In this document: one piece after another, positions 49,513 to 59,639 of the stretch | Position numbering within the stretch: the first letter of the stretch is position 1 | How the letters are laid out: each line of letters opens with the position of its first letter | Assembly (NCBI GenBank): GCA_029718625.1 | Contig: CM056389.1 | Span: 14,165,723-14,229,722, forward strand | Source: Synaphobranchus kaupii | Lineage: Eukaryota > Chordata > Actinopteri > Anguilliformes > Synaphobranchidae | Direction: 5' to 3' | Length of the DNA: 64,000 bases | Made by a program: the position numbers and the translations under genes | Notes under the pieces: generated by a model | Databases searched by the model: none | Seen by the model: the letters and a program-made list of their open reading frames with translations, nothing else | Told to the model about the DNA's origin: nothing

Positions 49513-50690
49513 TAAGGGACGATGGCCAACTTAAGTCATGCGCTTAAGTGCCTTTCCTGCAGGGATTTAACGTGAGCTGACTTACGCCGTATTCTAACTT
49601 ACATTACATTACATTACAGGCATTTAGCAGACGCTCTTATCCAGAGCGACTTACACAACTTTTTTATTTTTATTATTAGATTTATCCATTCATACAGCTG
49701 GATATATACTGAAGCAAGTCAGGTTAAGTACCTTGCTTAAGGGTACAACGGCAGTGTCCTACCTGGGAATCGAACCTGCAACCTTTCGGTTACAAGCCCA
49801 GTTCCTTAACCGTTACACTACACTGCCGCCTAATTTGCCGCCCAACTTGTGTTGCGCAGGTGTGTGGGTGGCGCAGGGCATGATATTCTAATTACCTGTT
49901 TCTTGTACCTCCCCCCCCGGGGTTGCCAGGTATCTACTAAAAAATGTTTGTGGGGTTCTGCGTTTTCAACGTGTCAGTGACAGTGCCCTTTTATAACCGC
50001 ATTCGCGCATCGTAGTTGCTTTTGCGTGTCGGGGTATAGGCATGCAGTGAACGTATTAATACATCGCATCGATAAAATGATCATAGCTTCTATTGATGAC
50101 TGGGATATACCCATCACACAATCAAAAAAAATCGCTGGACAGTGGTTGCACGCAATATTACTAAGTAAACAAATAAATTGTTGGATTTACTTAAAAAAAG
50201 ACTTATAAATATATTTTTTTACGATTTAGCCTACCTAATAAAGTAATGTACAGTAACATAATAGCCTTGAGCGACGTCTTTCACTTAACCAGTTGAAGTC
50301 ACATATACTTAATAATAGCCCATTACTTGCAACCACTGTCCAAAGATTTATTTTTTGAGTGCATCTGTCACATGCTGGAAAGATATGGCCAGGAAGGAGA
50401 GATATTTTAACCTGGAGCACTGGTAGATCTACACTGCGGGGAGTTACTTTGCGCTTCTTAATAATTTTGGAGCAGCTGTGCTCACACAAGTAGGCTACAA
50501 AATTGTCTCTCTGTCAAAGCGATTATGATCCAAACACTGTCTGTCAATAAATTAATCTAATATCGGTCTGGTATTATATACCAGACAGTCAGTCATAGCC
50601 CACTTTTACATATTTTTCTTTTTATGACAGCTCTTTGATAATTGTAAGTAGGCTAGGCGAAGGAAAACAAAACCAACTGAGGATGTGGCT
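49513..50690 (-). pseudogene. PIF/Harbinger family 1 fragment
   Basis: Starts within the subterminal region (GATGGCCAACTTAAGTCATG) without its terminal repeat and is split by a SINE at 49602. GATGACTGGGATATACCCAT and the CCAGGAAGGAGAGA region match the 31.5-kb copy; minus-strand residues PVLQVKISLLPGH resemble its LQALSLSFLAPGSF. A perfect 9-bp hairpin GTCTGGTAT/ATACCAGAC is at 50565-50585. Right end lost after the TTTTTATGACAGCTC region. Confidence 0.8.
49602..49830 (-). mobile_element. tRNA-derived SINE, near full length, inserted in Harbinger
   Basis: On the minus strand: a tRNA-like head GGCGGCAGTGTAGTGTAACG with box A-like GTAACGGTTAAGG and box B-like GGTTCGATTCC, a body, and a tail GTCGCTCTGGATAAGAGCGT ending in (AATGT)n. 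The tail equals the L2 tail at 15391-15420 with one change. The 59.1-kb Harbinger copy reads straight through the site (ATTCTAACTTGTGTTGCG), giving a paralogous empty site. Not a functional tRNA gene. Confidence 0.9.
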
Positions 50691-50880
50691 TCTTTGTTAA
50701 CCTTTACCAAGTGGTTGAATAATTTTGGAGGGCTCTCTAGTTGAAACAACTTACAACAATACATTTTTTAAGGCTATGAAATCAAGGTGGGTTTCAAAAG
50801 GAAAAAAAAAACATATCCATCCCCTTAAATTTAGTTTGAAAATAACAAAAATAGCTGCATAATAAATATAAACATGCAGG
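50691..50880. other. Short unique spacer
   Basis: AT-rich, nothing recognised. Confidence 0.4.
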
Positions 50881-50932
50881 CCTAGTGACATGGTTTTTAA
50901 CCCTGTTTCCCTATGCGGTCGTTTTCCTTAAG

Positions 50933-50950
50933 TGGCCACGCGAGGGCGCT
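50933..50950 (+). promoter_or_regulatory. CTCF-like motif in LTR family 2
   Basis: TGGCCACGCGAGGGCGCT agrees with most positions of the vertebrate CTCF consensus. Binding is not shown by sequence alone. Confidence 0.4.
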
Positions 50951-51133
50951 GCCCTTTTAGTAGATGCTTGCTCCGCCCTGCTGGGCTTCTGTTAGCATTT
51001 ACACCTGTGCGTGGTCACTGAGAGCTACTTAAGCCTTCCGTTTCCTTCTATCGGGGCTTCGACATTAATTGTTCATTGTTTTGTACTGTGGTGCTTTTGT
51101 TGGTTGTGAGTTACTCGTACCATTTGGGCTACT

Positions 51134-52149
51134 CGCCTATTTTTAACGCCTCTTTATTGAGGCAGGGCTTATTTCTTGCTGGCTTGGTAGTTACTTATCT
51201 CGTAGAAGTTTGGGACTGTAAATCTCTGCTCTATTTTCGCCTTTTTTTGTGCTTTTTCTCCGTGTATGGAGATTTGGGCGATTATGTTCGGAACTGTAGT
51301 TCTGTTCGCCCTTTGGTGCATGTCGTCTCATGGGAGATCGGGCGTTTCGCTTCTGCTAGGTTGCTTAGCTTGTAGAAGTGTAGAGTAGCTGTTCTTTGTT
51401 CCCTTTCGCCTGTTATTGGTTTCTACTGAGAGTCCTGGCGTTTGCTTCTACTCATTTCCGTGTTACGGTGAGCCAGTGAGTAGCTTTGGTACGTTTATTC
51501 CCTGTTTTGTCTCCTTCTCATGGACTACGTCCCCCTTTGTTGTGAGTCGGGGTTTTTCGTTACATTTCCCCTTACTGAGAGGCAGGGCTTGTATTTGTGT
51601 TTGTGCTTGTGTTAGTCAGATAGCCGACAGTTTCGGTGCAGCTGTCCTTTCGTCTTTTGTGCTATTTCTCCGTGTATGGAGATTTGGGCGATTCTGTTCG
51701 GAACTGTAGTTCTGTTCGCCCTTCAGTGCAATTCGTCTCTTAGGGAGACCGGGCGATATTTTGGACATGTTTGCGTTTGACTGCAAGCCCCAATCTAAGC
51801 CGTGGAACATTAATTATCTGTTCCTGTTCGCCTCGTTGCATTTCTCCTTTCTTAGAGGCTTGGGCGTGGCTCTATTTTAAGCTTGGTCATTTTGCTGGTA
51901 AGGCTATGGGACTGCGGTTCTCCGTCGGCTCGCCTGTAAAATGTCTCTCCCCCCTGGGAGATCGGGCGTTTACCTCCTTTATGTTCTGCATGTGACTGTT
52001 GGCTTATGGAAGTAGCTACGGAACGTTATCTCTGTTCTTTCGCCCCCTCTGAAACAATTTTATCATTTTGCAATATTTGTTGACTGTATTTATTTGTGCC
52101 TTTACGCTACTCGCCCGTTCTTATTTTGTCTCGTTACCGAGACAGGGCG
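51134..52149 (+). repeat. Array of about nine nested stem-loop units
   Basis: Each unit reads CGCC(C), 15-20 nt, an inner stem, 1-4 nt, (G)GGCG. Inner stems: GCCTC/GAGGC (51148/51159), TCTCC/GGAGA (51257/51268), TCTC/GAGA (51326/51334), weak at 51407-51440, TCTCC/GGAGA (51667/51678), GTCTC/GAGAC (51735/51745), weak at 51829-51866, TCTCCC/GGGAGA (51946/51956), GTCTCG/CGAGAC (52128/52138). Outer pairs include CGCCC 51307/GGGCG 51340, 51717/51751 and 52112/52145. Spacing is 70-180 bp. Confidence 0.8.
51251..51760 (+). repeat. 410-bp offset internal duplication in LTR family 2
   Basis: GATTTGGGCGATT and GTTCGGAACTGTAGTTCTG with flanking hairpin units occur at 51251-51345 and again exactly 410 bp later. 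The two copies of about 95 bp are much more alike than the other hairpin units, so this is a later duplication. Confidence 0.85.
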
Positions 52150-52364
52150 CGTATTATTTCTGGCTGTTCAGATCCCTGTCCTTGCGCTCTACTTGGCGTT
52201 TGACAGTGAGCCGGTTAGTAGCGTCTGTAGTGGTGTTTGTTGTTCCTTGTCTTGTCTCCTTCCCTTATCTGCGGGGTTTCCCGCCTTAGTGGCCTAAGGG
52301 CTTAATGAATCCCCTTGCTGCGTTTGGCTCCTCCCACGTCACACGTCACGCCCCATTACACCTA

Positions 52365-54313
52365 GGGCCCTATCTTGGCGATCTTGGCGCTTAGTCTAAG
52401 CGCATGGCGCTAAGTCCATTTAGGGCGTGTCCAAGTCCACTTTTGCTATTTTAACGGCGTGTTTTTTTGGCGCTAAGCACGGCGCATGGCGCAACTGGGC
52501 TAAACCTAGTCGCTTCATTAATTATAGGTGTGTCTTGGGCGTGACATTCAATAAACCAATCAAAATGTCATATCCCATTCCCTTTAAAAGCCTGCTTTTC
52601 CACCTTGGCGGATTGCTTATAATGGCGAAACAGACATGCTCGTGCGTGTTTAGTGTGATCAAGGAATAGGCTAAATGGAGTATGATCAATATTATTCGGA
52701 CTAACCATTAGCCTATGAGTTCCCGGTAATTCCAGACAGGGCTGTTATTTTACAAAATATGTGCGGTTAAATTTCGTTAAAAGGACCTGCAACAGCTGAG
52801 AATAAGCTATCAATGGCTTCAGTCTCACCTTAGAAAACGCCAAATTAGCCTGCTTGTTCAGCGAATTTCGTTTGATTATGCAATGAAAGTGTCAAACATC
52901 AATTCCATGAGGCTGTTCTCATGGAGTTCTCGAAGTTCAAGCTTCATCCAAAGTTCATTAGGCTACCTGCATAGTAGGCTAATATTGATTAATAACATAC
53001 ATACCGTTATTTTGCCTTAATGATGACACTAAATAGCCATACAATAAAGCTGTCAGGTTCGCAACCCATAAGTTCACGCATATTTCCCCTTGTTTAATAA
53101 TGTCCTGTTTATGGAAATGTGACCAACCTGTTTTACTCGTAGCGTAATCCTTTAAAACAATCCACTTTCCCAGGAAGACCGTTAAACGTGCAGAGAATGG
53201 CATTAAAATGAATTGTGTAACGTGCTGCAAATTTGTTTTAGTTTCTAATTAGACGCTTAGTTCTCTTTAAAATCGTTTTGTTCAGTTAAGGAATAACGGG
53301 TGAAATCAGCTGGGTTTTAAACGGTGAGAGTATGGAAACCTGGTCACTGTCATTTAAAAAAATATGAAGGACGAAGAATAGCTAAGGTTACAATTTAGTT
53401 AACATGGTGACATCTCCGTTTTTTAACCATAGGCTATCGAAAAAAACCTTATGCACAGCGAATTCGCTGTAGCCTAGGCTATTTGAAAAACAATAAATGC
53501 AATATTCACTGGACAAGGTTTTGAACTTTTTTCAGTCACAAACCATTCTATTTACTTACAGGCTGTATTCATAGATAAACAGAGCTGTATTGTAATGACA
53601 TCTGAAGCGCATTTTCAGAACTTAAATGTCCGTCTATTGCCGTGCGCGAGTTTTCCATTGAATGACAATTCACGCATTAGGTGCAAAGACAATTCGCGCA
53701 TTAGGCTTGATAGCTATAGGTGTTATCAGCTCCTTTTTAATGGATAGCCATTGTCCCGTACCATCGCACATCGCCTGGATGTTGATGGAGTGGGCTGAGA
53801 GCAATGTAATGTGGCATTGTTTCCCTTCGCTGAGGGAAAGGTATGTGGACCTATGGAACCTTTTATTATTATGCATTTTTGATATAGCCTACATAATAAT
53901 AATATTTCACATTGTGATCTAGATATTTTAGTCATGCCTGTGCACGCCCCTGTGTGTAACAGACAGGAGGGTATGCGCGTTGTGCACACGCCTATGTAGA
54001 CGCACTTATATGCGCCGTTAAAATAGCATGTAAACAACTGCGACATGACTTTAGACCAGGTTTGTGGTGGTTCTAGCGCAAGCGCTTTCTGCTGGCTCAA
54101 GATAGCAATACGCCAAAAAGAATCCTGGCCACTCCTCATCTTAAGACCAACACGCCCAGTTCACTAATGATGGCGCAAGAGTTACGCCGTCAAACATGCT
54201 AGTTTGACGGCATAAGCGTTAGGCGTTATTATGGACCTAGCGCCGGGTGTAAGATAGCAAAGACACTTGCGTTTGCGTTAGCGCCGCTTTGCGCCGGGTG
54301 TAAGATAGGGCCC
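52365..54313 (-). pseudogene. PIF/Harbinger-like element (family 2), 1.95 kb
   Basis: GGGCCCTATCTT and AAGATAGGGCCC are perfect inverted ends, flanked by CTA (52362, 54314). Subterminal CGCCGGGTGTAAGATAG occurs twice at the right (54242, 54292), and GGCGCTAA/GCGCATGGCGC words recur at the left. On the minus strand around 53760-53810 HSINIQAMCDGTGQWLSI resembles the HSINxQAxCD catalytic block of HARBI1-type transposases, followed out of frame by RDNGYPLK, like the GDSGYP motif. Many frameshifts; inactive. Family assignment rests on those short motifs and the 3-bp duplication. Confidence 0.65.
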
Positions 54314-54316
54314 CTA

Positions 54317-56039
54317 GTGTCAAGAACAGGTCTGAGAGGCACTATTTAAAACCCACACGTTTTCATTCCATCACCTTTATGCAGTTTGTTTAGGAGTTGA
54401 AATTTGCCAAGGCAAAAGAGCCATTGAATTGTCTTCATATACTGTAAATTGCCTCTGTAGCGGGGTCAAGTGCCTTCTGGAGAATATGATGGAACTTTCA
54501 TGAAAAGGGTGTTTTTGTGATGTGTGAATGTTGAGTGTGGAGGGTTGGGGGTTGGGGGGAGGGTGGGGGGGGGGGGGGGGGGGACTCTGAAACCTTCATC
54601 ATCGAGTGGATAAAAACATGCATTTCAGAACTGTTGGATATTCAGCCACAACACCATCATCCATATGAATATTTCCACCTCCAGCTATGCATACTTGAAG
54701 AATAAAAGAAAAAGAAAAAAACAGCTTTTTATATAATTTTCTTTTTATACTCTTTTTTCAAACTTTGACTGTCCAATCATATTTAACTCCCGTTCAATCA
54801 CTGCAGTTCTAACTGTCAGTCAGGGAGATAGCAGACTTTAAAATGCGGAGAGTAAAAATGCAATAAACAATTTTCAATTGTACAGAAACACTCTAGAAGT
54901 CGCAGCAAGTCATTTTGGGTTACAAACTAAAAAAGCATTGGAAGTTAGTTCAAGCTAAAAAAAACAATTTTAAATTCTAGCCCAAACTTTTCTGGAAAGA
55001 GAAGTAATTTCTATATTGGACAAATATTAGTAAGCACATATGTACAAATATACATTTTATACTTTTGCGATGATAAACATGAACTTCAAGCAGTTCGACA
55101 AATTGAGACAAGGCTTTTAATTTGACTGTTGTTCTCCGCTATTGAAACTCATCCAGTCATCATGCGGCAATGAAAATGGCACCCTGATTTCACACCACAT
55201 GTTCTTCCTATAGCTACAGGCCAAAATATTGTACTATTGTGACGTTCCAGCCTGGGCAACCAGACGGCTTCCACTAATTCAGAATGCCACCTGCCAAATG
55301 CCACCATCTGCAGGCTTAACATGCCAGTGTATTCACATGTTCTTCTTCTTCCAGCCACAGCCTCTCAATTTCAATCACCTACTGATGATAGTCCACCTGG
55401 CAGTCATGGACATGATTCTGTCCAATCTTAAATCTGTTAACGCCACTGTGTACCCCTACAAGTGCTTCTCCACTCTAGAGCCTTTGCTAGTTCTGGCAGC
55501 TTCTCCACTCTGTTGCAATGGATCCCAAAATGCCCCAAATGCTCGGTTCCCAGTCCGCAGACTATCCTCATACTTAGGCTGACCAGACATCTTCTTTTTC
55601 CCCAGACACTTTCTTCTGTTTTGTGACCGGGAACATCCGTCCAGGCGAGATTTCTAAATTCCTAAAAAGTTTCCTGTTAGGTTTTGCTCATTTCATAGAC
55701 CGTATAATACAGTAAGCAAACAAATGGCCTAGTAGTATGTTCATAATGCCCACACTTGTCCTCATTTACATGGTCATGCTCTATGCTTAGCACCCAGTAT
55801 CTACTCTCAGTAAACCGTGTGACATCTTATCTTTCTGTATGAAGTAGGCAGAATTAATACTTAAGTGCCTTGCAGGATATTGTTGCACTTGTAAGACATC
55901 AATATGTTTCCTGTGCTTGTCATTACTGCTAGTAAACACAATAATTGAAACCGCTGGGAAAATGAAGGACAATAATCCTAAGCAAAGTAGAGGCTACCAC
56001 ACATGTGACTCAGCCAATAATGAAGGAAACCTCATGCAC
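54317..56039. other. Unique non-coding DNA
   Basis: G19 at 54565-54583. A 117-codon plus frame at 55229-55582 includes WATRRLPLIQNATC, faintly like L2 reverse transcriptase, but not enough to call. Nothing else recognised. Confidence 0.4.
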
Positions 56040-56155
56040 AGGGTCATGTATACAAACGCTGGACACACCTGGTTGTCTATAATTATGGCTGGTATGGCTT
56101 CAAGAGGAGACCTCCATGACTTTTAAAGAGGAAATGGGTCATTAATCGTCTGTCA
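56040..56155 (+). pseudogene. Tc1-like transposase N-terminal fragment
   Basis: After TGGTTGTCTATAATTATGGC the plus strand reads MASRGDLHDF, a stop (TAA), then RGNGSLIV, like the start of Tc1-type transposases (M-A-x-R-G-D-L-x-D-F-x-R-G). The stop kills the frame, and the minisatellite follows. A more decayed relative may lie at 19285-19340. Confidence 0.5.
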
Positions 56156-56204
56156 CTTTTGACAGACATTTCAGTGGTCAAGAGAGCTGAACATAAGGCA
56201 ATGC

Positions 56205-56664
56205 CAGTATGGAACTCTGAGGGATTTCAGGATGGAACTCTGAGGGATTTGTCAGTATGGAACTCTGAGGGATTTCAGGATGGAACTCTGAGGGATTTGT
56301 CAGTATGGAACTGTGAGGGATTTCACGATGGAACTCTGAGGGATTTGTCAGTATGGAACTCTGAGGGATTTCAGGATGGAACTCTGAGGGATTTGTCAGT
56401 ATGGAACTGTGAGGGATTTCAGGATGGAATTCTGAGGGATTTGTCATTATAGAACTCTGAGGGATTTCAGGATGGAACTCTGAGGGATTTGTCAGTATGG
56501 AACTCTGAGGGATTTCAGGATGGAACTCTGAGGGATTTGTCAGTATGGAACTCTGAGGGATTTCAGGATGGAACTCTGAGGGATTTGTCAGTATGGAACT
56601 CTGAGGGATTTCAGGATGGAATTCTGAAGGATTTGTCAGTATGGAACTCTGAGGGATTTCTCAG
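56205..56664. repeat. 48-bp minisatellite made of alternating 23- and 25-bp halves
   Basis: Half-unit ATGGAACTCTGAGGGATTTC + AGG alternates with ATGGAACTCTGAGGGATTTG + TCAGT. About 9.5 copies of the 48-bp pair. Open in frame on plus (16-residue repeat VWNSEGFQDGTLRDLS), broken once by TATAG at 56449. Variants GAACTGTGAGG and GGAATTCTGAGG recur. Confidence 0.96.
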
Positions 56665-58889
56665 TGTGAGGTAGGGCTGGACAATATGGCCAAAATATAA
56701 TGTGATATTTTGCATATTATTGACGATATGAGGGACACACCCTGTTATTTTTCTTTTCACTGTTGCTTCCATTGTTCTGTACACTCCCTCTATGTATGTT
56801 GCTCTTAAATGTAATTGTCTGCCACTTTGTTCTCGTTATTCTTGTTGCTACAGCTGAAATATGCTTTGATGTGTCTTGTGATGATGAATTCACTCTTCAT
56901 AAATGTGTGTTGCCTCGTGCAATAATGAAAGGCAATACTGCATTCTCTACATAATTATTATTTGATCATCTGAAACCCCTGAGACAGGTAATTGGTGATA
57001 TTCGGAGAGCAATTATTTCCCCCCTGAACACTGAGGTGATGTTAAAGCCACTTTACGATGAGGAGCTTCAAAAACATTAGTCCCGATGATGTTTAAAAAT
57101 GTCATTGGATGAGACTTCCAATTATATTTGGGCATTTTCAGTGATAATTTAAAAAAGAAAACTTTGTAACATTGCAGCTTTATAGTCCTTGCAACTTTAT
57201 ATAATTGCATACTGTTTTATTCTATAATGTACTGTGGCTTCCTTTTAAATCAGGACATCAGAGATTTGATCAAACCTAGGCTTGCCTACGTTTGATCGAA
57301 TAAAGGTGTGACAGGAGAATAGCAAAGCTTGCTTGTTTGCCTGTGTTTTCATTGATTAAACAAGGGATTAAAGCTTGTTTTAATTACATTCATTATACTA
57401 GTATTCATGAATATTAAACCCAATCAAGACATGCAATTAGTTTTCTATGAATAGCCTTTAATCTGCCTTGTTTACATTTAATTTACTGCTTTACATCAGC
57501 TTTGAATATGTAAGCGAATGTTCTTTTAACATATCCTGTCGCTTAATGACTTGCCCATGTTGATACGCGTCACTAATATTTAGCTTTTTGAGAAAATCTT
57601 TGTATTAATCTGCACTTCACATATTATTTTCAGCAATTGTATACTTCTGTTTACATAGTCAACTAAGCATTTTCTGACAAACATCCTGGTGCGGTAGTAT
57701 CCCTACCAGCCCAGTGAAAATGACAAGCAATTAGAAAAGTTTTTTTTTTTTCTCCCACTAAGGCATAAACAAAGACATAAATTATAAAAAAAACATATGA
57801 CTGAATTGGTTGTTGCTGCTTAAGTTAATTCAATAATTATACAATTATATTATGCATTATTTCAGCAAGGATCACTCCATTACTTAACTGTCCCATTCTG
57901 GTAACAAGGAAAAAGATCTTTGCTTCTCTAATACATTAATTAGAATGGTAGAGGAATGTTCTGGAACCCCAAACGGGCCCTACTGACTCACTAAACTCAG
58001 TTAGAGGGGAACCAAGCATGCATTTGAGTCCTAACATGGGCCTTCCCACCTCTACCCTGCTTCAGTTATCTAGGATGACATTTAGTAAAACATTAAAGAA
58101 ACTAATGAAGTTAGGAGAACAATATTACAAACACATAAAGTATGCCCTTTGTGATTGGTAAACAGAGGTTGAACGGAACATTTAACACAGATATACATAG
58201 CAACATGGAATCACTGTACACTTTTACCACATAGCTGCAGTCTGGTTGCTGATGAGAAAGGAACAGGTTTTTATATGTAGTTTTATTTCTCTGTTTTTGA
58301 GTGAGCTTTAGCAAGCCTCATCCATGTGGGAAAGCAGTATGGGAACACGCCATGCTGAGGGACTGCAGGTTTGGACATCATTATTTATGCCACAAGGGAG
58401 ACCTTGCTGACATCAGGAAAACTGAATGGCTATTTTCAGAGGTCACATTAAAAATGAGTTTTTAACTGCTATTGAATCCGGTCACTTTTTTTTTTTTGTA
58501 GAGGACATCACTGATTTTCTTTGACTTCAGTATGTTGAATTATTGACTAAGTGGAGAGCACTTTAAGTTGTGATTGCTGATTACAGTGCCACTTATGGAT
58601 CTTCAGTCTAGTCAAGAGTTCCTGGACAAATCTAAATATCTATCCAGTGCCATAAAGCTGCAGATGCCAGAAGCTAATTGTCCTTACTCTCATGTGACAG
58701 TGAACTGAAGATAAGAAAGGAATCATTAAAAATATCTCAATATACCAGAGCGTTTCAAAATGGCACCGTGTTCAGAGGAAAGGCTGCTGGCTTCACTTCC
58801 TTTGTGTGAATTGCCCCAGCAAATATGCAGTGTTTAAATGGCCAATATGCTAAACTTAAACACGACACTGCACATTTATCTGGATCGGC

Positions 58890-58894
<5 letters not shown>
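56665..58894. other. Unique AT-rich non-coding DNA with possible conserved block
   Basis: No gene recognised. At 57350-57600 a repeat-free AT-rich stretch with many homeodomain-like words (TTTTAATTACATTC, GCAATTAGTTTTC, CGCTTAATGACTTG) is a candidate enhancer. The rest is featureless. Confidence 0.35.

Positions 58895-58933
<39 letters not shown>
58895..58933. repeat. (CA)n microsatellite
   Basis: About 19 CA units. Confidence 0.95.
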
Positions 58934-58936
<3 letters not shown>

Positions 58937-59029
58937 AATTTGTTTACTGTAAATGTTTCCTTATCAAGGTAATGCAACACACAACAAAATTCACTCACAT
59001 AATAAACTACCAAAATAATGTATTTTTAT

Positions 59030-59055
59030 TAGTAATAATAATAATAATAATAATA
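59030..59055. repeat. (ATA)n microsatellite
   Basis: Short AT-rich trinucleotide array. Confidence 0.9.
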
Positions 59056-59639
59056 GTACTTTCATCATACACTTTCATCATACAGTGACATCATACAATC
59101 TCAAAGGGCCCTTTGAGATCATAGAATATCAAAGGGCCGGATTCAGAGATGGCCAACTTAATTAATGTGTTTAAGTGCCTCTCCTGTGCGGATTTAACGT
59201 GAGCTGACTTTACGCCGTATTCTAACTTGTGTTGCGCAGGTGCTTATCTCAAAATGTGGGTGGTACAGAGCATGATATTCTAATCACCTGTTTCTTGTAC
59301 CTGCCCCCTTTTGGAAAATCCTGCCTTTGCGCATCGTAGTTGCTTTTGCGTGTCGGGGTATAGGCATCGTGTCGGGGTATAGGCATGCAGTGAACGTATT
59401 AATACATCGCATTGATAAAATGATCATAGCTTCTATTGATGACTGGGATATACTCGTCACACTGGACAGTAATCGCTGGACAGTGGTTTCACGCAATATT
59501 ATGAGGTAAACAAATAAATGGTTGAATTTACTGGAAAAAACAAAAATTTCAAACTTGAATCTTTTTTTAACAATTTACTTAATAAAGTGATGTAGCCTAC
59601 GGTGGTTGAACACAATAGCATATATGCAACGTCTTCAAC

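Larger units (their letters stand above)
50886..52360 (+). mobile_element. Solo LTR (family 2), 1475 bp
   Basis: Begins TGACATGG and ends CCATTACA, with CCTAG perfectly duplicated at 50881-50885 and 52361-52365. Markedly more GC- and CpG-rich than its surroundings, so relatively young or once unmethylated. The 5' part holds a promoter-like GAGCTACTTAAGCCTTCCG (51023-51041) comparable to the TATA region of LTR family 1 (both followed by a GCTTCGA-A/T-rich stretch). The downstream 1 kb is built from nested hairpin units. No gag or pol sequence adjoins it. At 1475 bp it is long for an LTR. Confidence 0.9.

Noticed and set aside
49740..49830. tRNA gene, from box A- and box B-like words on the minus strand
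   Set aside because: They belong to a tRNA-derived SINE with a LINE tail; the cloverleaf is degraded.
53726..54139. 137-codon minus-strand frame as an independent gene
   Set aside because: It lies wholly inside Harbinger family 2 and crosses its transposase remnant in a shifted frame.
55229..55582. 117-codon plus-strand frame
   Set aside because: Only a faint L2-like string (RLPLIQNATC); no domain, start context or second exon.
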